Source: Micromonospora coriariae
GTDB taxonomy: Bacteria; Actinomycetota; Actinomycetes; Mycobacteriales; Micromonosporaceae
DNA: 64,000 nt
Assembly: GCF_900091455.1 (NCBI RefSeq)
Contig: NZ_LT607412.1
Coordinates: 3,162,001 to 3,226,000 of the forward strand
Reading direction: 5' to 3'
Positions 35,003 to 43,830 of this stretch are shown here, one piece after another; within the stretch, counting starts at the first letter, position 1, and each line of letters begins with the position of its first letter. The notes beneath the pieces were generated by a model. It ran no database searches, was not told the DNA's origin, and was given only the letters and a program-made list of their open reading frames with translations. Both the position numbers and the translations under genes were made by a program.

Positions 35003-37150
35003 TCAGGAGCCGGCGAGGCGTTGCAGCGCGCCGCGGGCCACCTCAGGACGGGTGGTGTACCAGAACGGCGGCAGCGAGCGACGCAGGAACGGCCCGTAGC
35101 CGCGGGCGGTCTCCAGCCGGGAGTCGAGCACGGCGACCACCCCCCGGTCACCGGTCGCCCTGATCAACCGGCCCACGCCCTGGGCCAGCCGGACCGCCGC
35201 GATCGGCACGCTGACCGCCGCGAAACCCGAACCGCCGCCCGCGTCCACGGCCGCCGCGCGCGCCGCCGCCAGCGGCTCGTCCGGCCGCGGAAAGGGCAGC
35301 CGGTCGATGACCACGAGCTGACAGGCGTCGCCCGGCACGTCCACCCCCTGCCAGAGCGACATCACGCCGAACAGGCAGCTGGAACGCTCCTCGCGGAACC
35401 GGCGGACCAGCAGCGGCAGCGCCTCCTCACCCTGCAGCAGCACCGGCAGGTCGGTCCGCGCGCGCAGCAGCTCCGCCGCCTGCTGCGCGGCCCGCCGCGA
35501 GGAGAAGAGCCCGAGAGTACGACCACCGAGCGCCTCGACCAGCGCGAGCAGCTCCTCTCCGGCCGCCTCGGGAAGCCCGGAGACGCTGGGCCGGGGCAGG
35601 TGCGCCGCGACGTACAGGATGCCCTGCCGGGCGTAGTCGAACGGCGACCCCACATCCAGCGACCGCCAACCCGGCCCTTCGGTCGCCGGAACGGTGGCGG
35701 CGTCGGCCAGCCGGCGCCCCGGCGTCTCGGCGGCCGGGCGGCCCGGGCCGGTGCGGGCGGCCAGCGAGGCGGCGGCCGGGGACGCCGGGACCGGTGGCGC
35801 GTCCAGCCCGAGGGCGCGGGCCACCGTGTCGAACCGGCCGCCCAGCGCCAGGGTGGCGGAGGTGGCGACCACTGTGCGCTCGTCGTACAGGTGGGTGGCG
35901 AGGGTGCCGGCCACCGACAGCGGCGCGACCACCAGCGCCCGCCGGCTGCCGCTGTCGTTCTTCTCCACCCAGGCCACGTCGTGATCGGCCTCCTCCAGCA
36001 GCCGCTGCGCGGTAGTGGAGAGCTCGTCCAGCACCGCCTTGGCCTGCTGCTTGCGAACCGGGTCCGGATCGTCGGACTTGACGTCGCCGATCGCGTCCAG
36101 CGCGGCGCGGGTGGCCGCGTCGAGCAGCGTGCACGCCTCCCGCAACGGCGCCGGCAGCCCGGCGGTGAGGCGCCCGGCGGGCGCCTCGGCCAAGCCGACC
36201 GCGAGGGCGTCGCCGGCCGCGGTGAGCGCCTCGGCGGTCTCCGGCCGCAGCAGCGGACGGGCCCGCCGGGTGGACCGGTCGATCAACTCCGGCACCAGCT
36301 CCGCCTGGGCCGCCGAGGAGACCCGGTCGGCCAGCTCGTGTGCCTCGTCCACGATCAGCAGCTTGTGCGGCGGCACGATGTGCCGGTCGGCCAGCATGTC
36401 GACGGCGAGCAGGCTGTGGTTGGTCACCACGATGTCGGCCTCCCGGGCCCGGGCCCGGGACGCCTCGGCGAAGCACTCCGCCCCGAACGGGCACCGGGTC
36501 GCCCCGACGCACTCCCGGGCCGGCATCGACACCAACCGCCAGGCCTGGTCGTCGACGCCCGGGTCCAGTTCGTCCCGGTCGCCGGTGGCGGTCTTCTCCG
36601 CCCAGTCGCGCAGCCGCTCGACCTGTTTGCCCAGCCGACCCGCCTCGCCGAGCCACTTCGTCCCGCCGCCCGGGCGGGTGGCCGGAGCGTCGAAGAGAGT
36701 GTCCTCCGGCTCGTCGGCTGTGGAGTTGTCCAGCCGGGCCAGGCAGAGGTAGTGGTGGCGGCCCTTGAGCACCGCGAAGGTTGGTCGGCGGCCGAGAAGC
36801 GGCTCGACCGCGTCGGCCATTCGCGGCAGGTCGTGGTCGACCAGCTGGGACTGCAATGCCAGGGTGGCGGTGGAGACCACCACCGGGCCGTCCACGGTGA
36901 GCGCCGGCGCGAGGTAGGCCAGCGACTTGCCGGTGCCGGTGCCCGCCTGGACCAGCAGGTGCTCGCCGCTGGTCACGCACTCCTCGATCGCGGTGGTCAT
37001 CTCCTGCTGGCCGGGGCGCGCCGCGCCGCCGGGCACCGCGCCGACCGCCGCCGCGAGCAGCTCCGCCCCGCTGGGTCGCGCGCCCCGTCGCCGGCTCCCG
37101 GCACGGGCCGAGGGGGTGGCGGAACCGGTGGCGGTGCGGGGCGGAGTCAC
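35003..37150 (-). CDS. DinG/XPD-like ATP-dependent DNA helicase
   Basis: A 715-residue superfamily 2 helicase. Walker A is AGTGTGKS (residues 69-76), Walker B is LLIVDEAHELAD, and motif VI ends GVGRLIRATGDRG. The cysteine cluster CVGATRCPFGAECF in the middle matches the 4Fe-4S region of XPD/DinG helicases, with at least three cysteines visible. It probably unwinds DNA at R-loops or damaged forks. The GTG 37150 is preceded by TACCGT six bases upstream, a leaderless start. Divergent from the DUF402 gene. Confidence 0.92.
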   Translation of the reverse strand: MTPPRTATGSATPSARAGSRRRGARPSGAELLAAAVGAVPGGAARPGQQEMTTAIEECVTSGEHLLVQAGTGTGKSLAYLAPALTVDGPVVVSTATLALQSQLVDHDLPRMADAVEPLLGRRPTFAVLKGRHHYLCLARLDNSTADEPEDTLFDAPATRPGGGTKWLGEAGRLGKQVERLRDWAEKTATGDRDELDPGVDDQAWRLVSMPARECVGATRCPFGAECFAEASRARAREADIVVTNHSLLAVDMLADRHIVPPHKLLIVDEAHELADRVSSAAQAELVPELIDRSTRRARPLLRPETAEALTAAGDALAVGLAEAPAGRLTAGLPAPLREACTLLDAATRAALDAIGDVKSDDPDPVRKQQAKAVLDELSTTAQRLLEEADHDVAWVEKNDSGSRRALVVAPLSVAGTLATHLYDERTVVATSATLALGGRFDTVARALGLDAPPVPASPAAASLAARTGPGRPAAETPGRRLADAATVPATEGPGWRSLDVGSPFDYARQGILYVAAHLPRPSVSGLPEAAGEELLALVEALGGRTLGLFSSRRAAQQAAELLRARTDLPVLLQGEEALPLLVRRFREERSSCLFGVMSLWQGVDVPGDACQLVVIDRLPFPRPDEPLAAARAAAVDAGGGSGFAAVSVPIAAVRLAQGVGRLIRATGDRGVVAVLDSRLETARGYGPFLRRSLPPFWYTTRPEVARGALQRLAGS

Positions 37151-37293
37151 CGTGCGACGGTACCCGCCGCGGCCGACACGGGCTGCGCCCATCCGTCCGC
37201 GTGGCGCGGAGCCGTCGGTCCGCCGATGCGTCCGTCGGCGTCCGGTTACGGCCGCGCTACGACGCGTGGGCAGTATCGGTTAGGGTGCGAATC

Positions 37294-37800
37294 ATGCCGA
37301 GCGACGTGGTCCGAGTGATCTACCGCAAGTACGACGGCAGCGCCCACCGTGACTACCCGGCCCGCCGGCTCGCCGAGGACGACCTCGGCATCTGGCTCGG
37401 CGTGCCGGTCGGCACCGAGTCGGTCTACCACGGCCGCCCGTCGGTGGAGAGGATCCCGTTCGTCCTGCTGGTGCCGCACCACGCCTGGTGGACGGGGATG
37501 TTCAACCCGCCACCGCGGACCAGCGAGGTCTACTGCGACATCGCGACCCCGGCCCACTGGGAGTCCGAGGACGTCGTCCACCTGATCGACCTGGACCTGG
37601 ACGTGGTCCGGCGCCGCGCCACCGGTCTGGTGGAGCTGCTCGACGAGGACGAGTTCGCTGAGCACCGGGCCCGTTACGGCTACCCGGAGGACGTGGTGGT
37701 CGAGGCCGAGGCGGCGGCCCGCTGGCTGTTCGGCGCGCTCGGCGACGGCAGCGAGCCGTTCGCCACCTCCTACCGCAAGTGGCTGGCCCTGGTGGTCTGA
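37294..37800 (+). CDS. DUF402 protein
   Basis: A 168-residue soluble protein of the DUF402 family: VRVIYRKYDGSAHRDYPARRL, LLVPHHAWWTGMFN, EVYCDIATPAHWE and VHLIDLDLDVVRRRATGLVELLDEDEFAEH in the usual order. Some family members are nucleoside-phosphate hydrolases or nucleases, with aspartates binding metal (DLDLD here). Role in this organism unknown. TAGGGT ends seven bases before ATG 37294, indicating leaderless translation. Confidence 0.88.
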   Translation: MPSDVVRVIYRKYDGSAHRDYPARRLAEDDLGIWLGVPVGTESVYHGRPSVERIPFVLLVPHHAWWTGMFNPPPRTSEVYCDIATPAHWESEDVVHLIDLDLDVVRRRATGLVELLDEDEFAEHRARYGYPEDVVVEAEAAARWLFGALGDGSEPFATSYRKWLALVV

Positions 37801-37826
37801 GCCCGCGCGGGCGCCCGGCGGCCGGC

Positions 37827-38792
37827 TCACCAGCGCGGTGGCCACCGGTCGTCGTCGCCCAACGGCGGCAGGTCGGTCAGCTTCTCCGGGTTGAGCTGGT
37901 TGAACACGCCGGTGATCCGGCCCTCGTGCACGGCGAGCGCGGTGACCATGCGGATCGGCCGGCCGTCGGTGTGCGTCGTCTCTATCTGGAGGCCGAGCAC
38001 ACCGTCGACCAGCACCGGCCGGGCCAGCACCCGGTGGGTGTACCGGCCGGCCCGGCCGAACAGGCCGAGCGCGAAGCGACCCACCGCGTCGGCCCCCACC
38101 ACCGGCCGACGGGCGGCCGGGAAGTGCCCACCCGAGTCGCCGACGAAGACGACGTCCGGCGCGAGTAGGCGGAGCAGCGGGTCCAGTTCGCCGGACTCGG
38201 TGGCGGCGACGAACGCCTGGAGCACCCGCCGCTGCTCGGCCGGGTCGGCGGTGTGCCGGGGCACGTCCGGTGCGGTGACCGCCCGGCGGGCCCGGGAGGC
38301 GAGCTGCCGGGCGGCCACCTCGGTGGTGCCGAGCACGTCGGCGACCCGGGCGAACGGCACCGCGAACACGTCGTGCAGCACGAGGGCGACCCGCTGCTCC
38401 GGCGCGAGCCGTTCCAGCACCACCAGCAGCGCGGTGCCGACCTGGTCGGTGCGTACCGCCCGCTCGGCGGGGTCGGGGGCGTACCCGTCGGTCGGCGCCG
38501 CGGCGCCCACCTGACCCACCACCGGCTCCGGCAGCCACTGCCCGGGGTACGCCTCCCGCCGGACCCGCGCCGAGCGGAGCACGTCCAGGCAGATCCGGGC
38601 GCAGGTGGTGGTCAGCCACGCGGACAGCTCGCGGATCTCGGCGCGGGCCGCCGGGTCTGCGAGCGCCCCGGCGTAGCGCAACCACGTCTCCTGCACCGCG
38701 TCCTCGGCCTCGCTGCGGCTGCCCAGCATCCGGTGGGCCACCGCGAGCAGCCGGCCCCGCTCGGCCTCGAACTCCGTCGCCAGGTCCCGCAC
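37827..38792 (-). CDS. sigJ: ECF41-type RNA polymerase sigma factor with SnoaL-like domain
   Basis: A 321-residue sigma factor. Region 2 covers about residues 10-75 (LLAVAHRMLGSRSEAEDAVQETWLRY), region 4 about 120-180 (LAPEQRVALVLHDVFAVPFARVADVLGTTEVAARQLASRAR). Between them is WLPEP, and the C-terminal SnoaL-like domain ends with FNQLNPEKL; both motifs mark group ECF41, in which the C-terminal extension replaces an anti-sigma factor. No oxidoreductase partner gene is adjacent. The GTG start 38792 is uncertain; ATG 38830 is in frame. Divergent from ppk2. Confidence 0.9.
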   Translation of the reverse strand: MRDLATEFEAERGRLLAVAHRMLGSRSEAEDAVQETWLRYAGALADPAARAEIRELSAWLTTTCARICLDVLRSARVRREAYPGQWLPEPVVGQVGAAAPTDGYAPDPAERAVRTDQVGTALLVVLERLAPEQRVALVLHDVFAVPFARVADVLGTTEVAARQLASRARRAVTAPDVPRHTADPAEQRRVLQAFVAATESGELDPLLRLLAPDVVFVGDSGGHFPAARRPVVGADAVGRFALGLFGRAGRYTHRVLARPVLVDGVLGLQIETTHTDGRPIRMVTALAVHEGRITGVFNQLNPEKLTDLPPLGDDDRWPPRW

Positions 38793-38937
38793 GACCCACC
38801 ACCCTCCCCGTTCGGCGCCTTCCCGGCATACATCCTCCCGCCAACAGGACGCGCCGGAAGCCCCGAACGTGACAGCCCGACCGGGGCCGGGCGGCGCTCG
38901 GCGGGCGGTTGGTCGGCGGGTGGGCGATGATCCGAGG

Positions 38938-39879
38938 ATGAGCGCACCCCAGGAAGCGCAGATCGTGGCGCCCGCCGGCGGCCCGGTGCGGGAGTTGCTG
39001 CGGGTCGCCGCGCCGGTGGATCTCCCGGGAATCGACCCCCGGTCCACGCCCGGCCTGCCCGGGGCGGAGGTGACCGGAGAGCACCGCAAGGCCTGGGCCC
39101 GGGCGCAGGTGGAGCTGGTCGGCAGTGAGCTGGGCCAACAGCAGGAGATGCTCTTCGCGATGGCCAAGGCGGACTCGTACCGGCCGGCGCACCGGGTGCT
39201 GCTGGTGCTCCAGGCGATGGACTGCGGCGGCAAGGACGGCACGATCAAGCGGGTGGCCGGCGCGATGAACCCGCTGGGCCTGCACATCCGCTCGTTCGGA
39301 CCGCCCACCGCGCAGGAGTTGCGGCACGACTTCCTGTGGCGCATCCGCCGGGCACTGCCGCCGCCGGGGTACGTCGGGATGTTCAACCGGTCGCACTACG
39401 AGGACGTGCTGATCGCCCGGGTCGGCTCGCTGGTGCCGGAGGCCACCTGGCGGGCCCGCTATGACGAGATCAACTCCTTCGAACGGGAACTGGTCGAGGG
39501 CGGCGTGACCCTGGTCAAGGTCATGCTGCACATCTCGTACGCCGAGCAGGGCGAGCGGCTGCTGGAGCGGCTCACCGACCCCCGCAAGCACTGGAAGTAC
39601 AACCCCTCGGACGTCGACTCCCGGGCCCGTTGGGACGACTACCAGGCCGCGTACGCCGAGGCGCTGAGCCGGTGCGGCACGGACGCCGCGCCGTGGTTCG
39701 TGGTGCCGGCGGACCGCAAGTGGTACCGGGACTGGGCGGTGGCCCACCTGCTGCGGGAGACGTTCGACACCCTCGATCTGGGGTATCCGCCTGCCGATTT
39801 CGACGTGGCCCGCGAGCGCGAACGGTTGCGTGCTGGGGGAGCGGTGACGGATGAGACGGCGGAGATGAACGGCAGGTGA
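38938..39879 (+). CDS. Polyphosphate kinase 2 family protein
   Basis: A 313-residue PPK2 enzyme, which transfers phosphate between polyphosphate and nucleotides. Walker A-like LQAMDCGGKDGTIKRV and Walker B-like GMFNRSHYEDVLI are intact, with HISYAEQGERLLERL and the lid RKHWKYNPSDVDSR. Length fits the single-domain class; nucleotide preference (GDP/ADP, or AMP) is not decidable. GATGAT six bases before ATG 38938 is a near-consensus leaderless -10. A PHO-box-like array overlaps its 3' end, and it sits just upstream of the PhoU-like/pit pair. Confidence 0.9.
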   Translation: MSAPQEAQIVAPAGGPVRELLRVAAPVDLPGIDPRSTPGLPGAEVTGEHRKAWARAQVELVGSELGQQQEMLFAMAKADSYRPAHRVLLVLQAMDCGGKDGTIKRVAGAMNPLGLHIRSFGPPTAQELRHDFLWRIRRALPPPGYVGMFNRSHYEDVLIARVGSLVPEATWRARYDEINSFERELVEGGVTLVKVMLHISYAEQGERLLERLTDPRKHWKYNPSDVDSRARWDDYQAAYAEALSRCGTDAAPWFVVPADRKWYRDWAVAHLLRETFDTLDLGYPPADFDVARERERLRAGGAVTDETAEMNGR

Positions 39880-39892
39880 ACGACCGGTGAAC
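39860..39892 (-). promoter_or_regulatory. Putative PHO box (three 11-bp direct repeats)
   Basis: On the minus strand the repeats GTTCACCGGTC, GTTCACCTGCC and GTTCATCTCCG follow each other with exact 11-base periodicity, as in PhoP boxes of actinobacteria. They run across the ppk2 stop codon and lie about 115 bases before the PhoU-like gene, ahead of a -10-like TAGCAT at 39940-39945. The repeats point away from phoU-pit, opposite to the box before pstS, so the sense of control may differ. Confidence 0.7.
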
Positions 39893-40006
39893 CAGGCCTG
39901 ACCAGGGGTGGGCCGACGAATTCGCGGTTCTGGCGTTTCCTAGCATTCACCGAGCGGGCACCCGTAGGGTGCCCACCCCTTCCACCGACGCGACGAGGTC
40001 TGTGCT

Positions 40007-40633
40007 GTGAAGTTTTCCTTCCGCCCCACCGAGGGCGCCTTCTACGAGCTCTTCACCAGGGCCGCGCAGAACCTGGTCCGGGGCACCGAGCTGCTGAACG
40101 AGCTGGCCCTGCCCGGCGTCGACGTGCAGTCGGTCAGCGAGCGGCTGACCGAGGTCGAGCACGACAGCGACCAGATCACCCACGAGCTGTACAAGAAGAT
40201 CAACTCGACGTTCATCACGCCGTTCGACCGGGAGGACATCTACCGGCTCGGCTCGCTGCTCGACGACGTGATGGACCACCTCGAGGCGGTCGGCGACCTG
40301 CTCTACCTGTACGGGCTGACCGAGCTTCCGGCGCTGCCGCGCGAGCTGCACGAGATGGTGAACGTGCTCGACCAGCAGGCCAAGTTGACCGCCGAGGCGA
40401 TGCCCCGGCTGAAGTCGATGAAGGACCTCGAGGACTACTGGATCGAGTGCAACCGGCTGGAGAACGAGGGCGACCGGATCAACCGGCAGCTGCTCGTCCG
40501 CCTCTTCTCCGGCGAGTACGACGCGTTGACGGTGCTGAAGATGAAGGAGGTGGCCGACGAGCTGGAGGCCGCCTGCGACGCCTTCGAGCACGTGGCCAAC
40601 ACCGTCGAGACCATCGCGGTCAAGGAGTCCTGA
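40007..40633 (+). CDS. PhoU-like DUF47 protein, Pit accessory
   Basis: A 208-residue all-helical protein of the DUF47/PhoU-like family (MKFSFRPTEGAFYELFTRAAQNL). Metal-binding-like motifs EHDSDQITHELYKKINSTFITPFDREDIYRL and ENEGDRINRQL form the paired repeats seen in PhoU. It lies four bases before the pit transporter and is almost certainly its regulatory or accessory subunit at the membrane face. The GTG start is at 40007. A PHO-box-like array upstream suggests response to phosphate. Confidence 0.93.
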   Translation: MKFSFRPTEGAFYELFTRAAQNLVRGTELLNELALPGVDVQSVSERLTEVEHDSDQITHELYKKINSTFITPFDREDIYRLGSLLDDVMDHLEAVGDLLYLYGLTELPALPRELHEMVNVLDQQAKLTAEAMPRLKSMKDLEDYWIECNRLENEGDRINRQLLVRLFSGEYDALTVLKMKEVADELEAACDAFEHVANTVETIAVKES

Positions 40634-40637
40634 ACCA

Positions 40638-41651
40638 GTGACTCTGACACCCGAACTCATCGCCGTGCTGGCGGTGATCGGGGTAGCCCTGGCGTTCGAC
40701 TACACCAACGGCTTCCACGACGCCGCCAACGCGATCGCGACAAGCGTCTCCACCCGGGCGCTGACCCCTCGGATCGCCCTCGGCCTCGCCGCGGTCGGCA
40801 ACTTCGTCGGCGCCCACTTCGGCGCCGGTGTGGCCAAGACCGTCGGCGACGGCCTGGTCATCCTGCCCACCGGGGTGAGCAGCCTCGGGGTGGTCTTCGC
40901 CGGGGTGCTCGGCGCGATCGCCTGGAACCTGATCACCTGGTACTTCGGTCTCCCGTCGTCGTCCTCGCACGCGCTCTTCGGCGGCCTGGTCGGCGCCACC
41001 CTGCTGTCCAGCGGCGGTGTGGTGCAGTGGGTCACCATCGGTGAGAAGGTCCTCCTGCCGATGGTGCTGTCGCCGATCGTCGGCCTCACCCTCGGCTACC
41101 TGCTGATGCTGGCCATCCTCTGGCTGTTCCGGAAGGGGCAGCCGGGCAAGCTCAACCGGGGCTTCCGCTGGGCGCAGACCGTCTCGGCGGCGGCCATGTC
41201 GGTAGGCCACGGCATGCAGGACGCCGCGAAGACCATGGGAATCGTGGTGCTGGCGCTCTACACCGGTGGCTTCCAGGACGACAAGACGCACATCCCCGGC
41301 TGGGTGTTCTGGACCTCGGCGACCATGCTGGCCCTGGGCACGTACGCCGGGGGTTGGCGGATCATCCGCACTCTCGGCCGCAAGATCATCGACCTCGGTC
41401 CGCCGGAGGGCTTCGCCGCCGAGACGGTGGCCAGCGCGGTGCTCTACTTCAACGCCCTGGTGCTGAAGGCACCGATCTCCACCACCCACACGATCACCTC
41501 GGCGATCATGGGCGTGGGCGCGACCAAGCGGCTCTCCGCGGTCCGCTGGAACGTCGCCGGCAACATCGTGATCGCCTGGATCATCACGTTCCCGGCCGCC
41601 GCGCTCTTCGCCTGCATCTCGTACCTGCTGGTCCGCCCGCTCTTCGGCTGA
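40638..41651 (+). CDS. pit: PiT-family inorganic phosphate transporter
   Basis: A 337-residue membrane protein with about ten hydrophobic segments. The two inverted repeats are marked by DYTNGFHDAANAIATSVSTRAL near the N-terminus and LVLKAPISTTHTITSAIMGVGATKRLSAVRW near the end. PiT carriers take up metal-phosphate with protons or sodium at low affinity. The GTG start follows the PhoU-like stop by four bases, so the two are one operon. A long palindromic repeat follows the gene and is shared with the convergent oxidoreductase. Confidence 0.94.
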   Translation: MTLTPELIAVLAVIGVALAFDYTNGFHDAANAIATSVSTRALTPRIALGLAAVGNFVGAHFGAGVAKTVGDGLVILPTGVSSLGVVFAGVLGAIAWNLITWYFGLPSSSSHALFGGLVGATLLSSGGVVQWVTIGEKVLLPMVLSPIVGLTLGYLLMLAILWLFRKGQPGKLNRGFRWAQTVSAAAMSVGHGMQDAAKTMGIVVLALYTGGFQDDKTHIPGWVFWTSATMLALGTYAGGWRIIRTLGRKIIDLGPPEGFAAETVASAVLYFNALVLKAPISTTHTITSAIMGVGATKRLSAVRWNVAGNIVIAWIITFPAAALFACISYLLVRPLFG

Positions 41652-41677
41652 CCCGCGCACCGCGCACCGCGCACCCA

Positions 41678-41736
41678 AGTGAAAGGAAGGGCCCCTTATT
41701 AACGCCAGGCGTTAATAAGGGGCCCTTCCTTTCACT
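41678..41736. repeat. Copy 2 of the palindromic repeat, 59-bp near-perfect hairpin
   Basis: The arms 41678-41706 and 41708-41736 are perfect reverse complements of 29 bases around a single A. The left arm reads GTGAAAGGAAGGGCCCCTT then ATTAACGCC from 41679. It sits between the convergent pit and oxidoreductase genes and its right edge is the first base of the oxidoreductase stop codon. A transcription terminator role is likely. Copies at 21.1 and 62.5 kb share the core. Confidence 0.85.
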
Positions 41737-42704
41737 CACAGGTAGCGCACGCCGATCTGCTCGCGTACGGCGTCCAGCAGGGCCATCACCTCGAGGGTGG
41801 TGGTGTGCGGCACCAGCGGGCTCTCGGTCAGCCCGGCCGCGAGGCAGCGCTGCACCTCGATCGCTTCGTACTGGTAGCCGTTGCCGGCCGTGTCGGCGGT
41901 GATCGTCTCCGGCTCGGCGCCGTCCCGCCACAGGGTCAGCGAGCCCGGCCGGAAGAACGGCTCCGGCAGGTCGATCCGGCCGGTGCTGCCGGTGATCGAG
42001 GCGGACAGGCCACTCGAGCCGACCATGCCGCAGCTCAGGGTGGCCAGCGCGCCGGTGTCGTAGCCGAACAGTATGCCGGTGTTCTCGTCCACCCCCTCCG
42101 GGCCGAGCTTCGCCCAGGACCGGATGTGCTGCGGCACGCCGAGCAGCAGGTGGGCCAGGCTGATCGGGTAGACCCCAAGGTCGAGCAGGGCGCCTCCGCC
42201 CAGCGCCAGGGCCCGCATCCGGTGCTCCGGCGGGAAGGGCCCGGACACCCCGAAGTCGGCCCGGACGCTGCTCACCGTGCCGATCGCGCCCTCCGCGATC
42301 AGCTCGGCCGCCCGGAGGATGAGCGGGTTGGTCCGCATCCACATGGCCTCCATCAGGAAGACCCCGGCGGCGCGGGCGGTGTCCACCAGGTCGTTGCTGC
42401 TGGCCAGGTCGAGGGTGAACGGCTTCTCCAGGAGCACGGCCCGCCCGGCCGTCAGGCAGGTCATCGCCGCCTCGTGGTGCGCGGCGTGCGGGGTGGCCAC
42501 GTAGATCACGTCGACCTCCGGGTCGGCGGCCAGCTCCACCCAGGAGCCGTAGGCGCGCTTCGCGCCGTGCTTGTCGGCGAAGCGCTGCGCGCTGTCCGCG
42601 GCGCGGGAGCCGACCGCGACCAGTTCGGCGTCCGGCACCAGCCGGAGGTCTTCGGCGAAACGGCTGGCGATGTGGCCGGTGGCCAGGATGCCCCAACGAG
42701 TCAT
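41736..42704 (-). CDS. Gfo/Idh/MocA-family oxidoreductase
   Basis: A 322-residue NAD(P)-dependent dehydrogenase. The Rossmann motif is WGILATGHIASRFAEDL (residues 4-20), followed by VDVIYVATPHAAHHEAAMTCL and the conserved VLLEKPFTLD with the catalytic Lys. The C-terminal alpha/beta domain (GVSGPFPPEHRM...) resembles trans-1,2-dihydrobenzene-diol or glucose-fructose type enzymes. Substrate unknown, most likely a sugar or cyclitol. TAGCGT six bases before the ATG suggests leaderless transcription. Confidence 0.9.
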   Translation of the reverse strand: MTRWGILATGHIASRFAEDLRLVPDAELVAVGSRAADSAQRFADKHGAKRAYGSWVELAADPEVDVIYVATPHAAHHEAAMTCLTAGRAVLLEKPFTLDLASSNDLVDTARAAGVFLMEAMWMRTNPLILRAAELIAEGAIGTVSSVRADFGVSGPFPPEHRMRALALGGGALLDLGVYPISLAHLLLGVPQHIRSWAKLGPEGVDENTGILFGYDTGALATLSCGMVGSSGLSASITGSTGRIDLPEPFFRPGSLTLWRDGAEPETITADTAGNGYQYEAIEVQRCLAAGLTESPLVPHTTTLEVMALLDAVREQIGVRYL

Positions 42705-42835
42705 GTCGGCACGCTAGCCGAGCCGGGTGAACGACCGAACGCCCGGCGGCCGCCGGCTCATCCGTCGGGACCGCGGTGCACGTACTGGTCGCCGCGCCGC
42801 GCCGCGCCGCTCCGGCTGGCCACCCCTGCACGTCC

Positions 42836-42908
42836 CCCTTTGCTCTGCTTACACGGGCGCAACAGTTACCGGCCGTCTCTGTTGCGTGGGCTGAAGCAGA
42901 GCAAAGGG
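42836..42908. repeat. Nested-palindrome intergenic element, 73 bp
   Basis: Outer arms CCCTTTGCTCTGCTT (42836-42850) and AAGCAGAGCAAAGGG (42894-42908) are perfect complements. Inside, seven unpaired bases on each side lead to a second perfect stem CGCAACAG/CTGTTGCG (42858-42865, 42879-42886). The symmetric two-tier design is not like a terminator, and it lies between two divergent start codons, so it cannot terminate either gene. It resembles a REP or MITE-type hairpin repeat. Confidence 0.6.
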
Positions 42909-42977
42909 CGGTCCGAGGGGCGCCGACCGGCACACCGGCCGGGCCGGGGTGGTCGGTCGGGGAACTAGGCTCGCGAC

Positions 42978-43811
42978 ATGACGATCGACAGTGACGGCTT
43001 CGCCGCCCCGGCCGCCCTGGTCGAGCACGCGCGGCGGTTCCGGGCCGAGGGCGGCACCCCGGCGGTGCCCCGGGTCGCGGCCACCGTGTTGCTGCTGCGT
43101 CCGTCCGGCGCCGACTTCGAGGTGTACGTCATCCGCCGGGTCGCCGCGATGACCTTCGGCGGGATGTACGCCTTCCCCGGCGGTGGCGTGGACCGCTCCG
43201 ACTCCGCCGCACACCTGGACTGGGCCGGCCCGGCACCGAGCGCGTGGGCGGGGCGGCTCGGGGTGGCCCCGGACGCCGCCCAGGCGGTCGTCTGCGCCGC
43301 CGCCCGGGAGGTCTTCGAGGAGGCCGGCGTGCTGCTCGCGGGCCCGGACCCGGCGACCGTGGTGGGTGACGTCAGCGGCGACGACTGGGAGGCGGCCCGG
43401 CAGGACCTGGAGGGACGCCGGTTGGGCTTCGCCGCGCTGCTCGCCGACCGGCGCCTGACGCTGCGCTCGGACCTGCTGCTGCCCTGGAGCCGGTGGATCA
43501 CACCGGAGTTCGAGCCGCGACGCTTCGACACGTACTTCTTCGTCGCCCTGCTGCCGGCCGGGCAGCGGACCCGGGACGTCTCCGGCGAGGCCGACCACAC
43601 GCTGTGGATCCGACCGGCGGACGCGCTGGCCCGGGCCGAGGCCGGCGAGCTGACAATGCTGCCGCCGACTCTCGTCACGCTGGCCCAGGTTGCGGCCGCC
43701 GGCGACCTGGCCGGGGTTGCGCAGGCGGCGGCCGACCGGGATGCCGCCACCCCGGTCACCCCACGACTGGACTTCCCGGCCGACGGCGAGCCCCGCTTCG
43801 TGCTCGGCTGA
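42978..43811 (+). CDS. NUDIX hydrolase with interrupted Nudix box
   Basis: A 277-residue hydrolase. The Nudix box is split: MYAFPGGGVDRSD (about 63-75) is separated from AAREVFEEAGVLL (108-120) by roughly 35 extra residues, as in NUDT19/RNU8-type CoA or acyl-CoA hydrolases. REVFEEAG supplies the metal-binding glutamates. The likely reaction is cleavage of a diphosphate in a CoA derivative; this is inference from the family type. TAGGCT ends six bases before ATG 42978 (leaderless). It converges on pstB across a terminator. Confidence 0.87.
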   Translation: MTIDSDGFAAPAALVEHARRFRAEGGTPAVPRVAATVLLLRPSGADFEVYVIRRVAAMTFGGMYAFPGGGVDRSDSAAHLDWAGPAPSAWAGRLGVAPDAAQAVVCAAAREVFEEAGVLLAGPDPATVVGDVSGDDWEAARQDLEGRRLGFAALLADRRLTLRSDLLLPWSRWITPEFEPRRFDTYFFVALLPAGQRTRDVSGEADHTLWIRPADALARAEAGELTMLPPTLVTLAQVAAAGDLAGVAQAAADRDAATPVTPRLDFPADGEPRFVLG

Positions 43812-43830
43812 CCCGCCCGGGATACGCCAA

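Noticed and set aside
41654..41674. Three tandem CGCGCAC heptamers
   Set aside because: Short, GC-rich and likely chance next to the palindromic repeat; no CRISPR or satellite structure.
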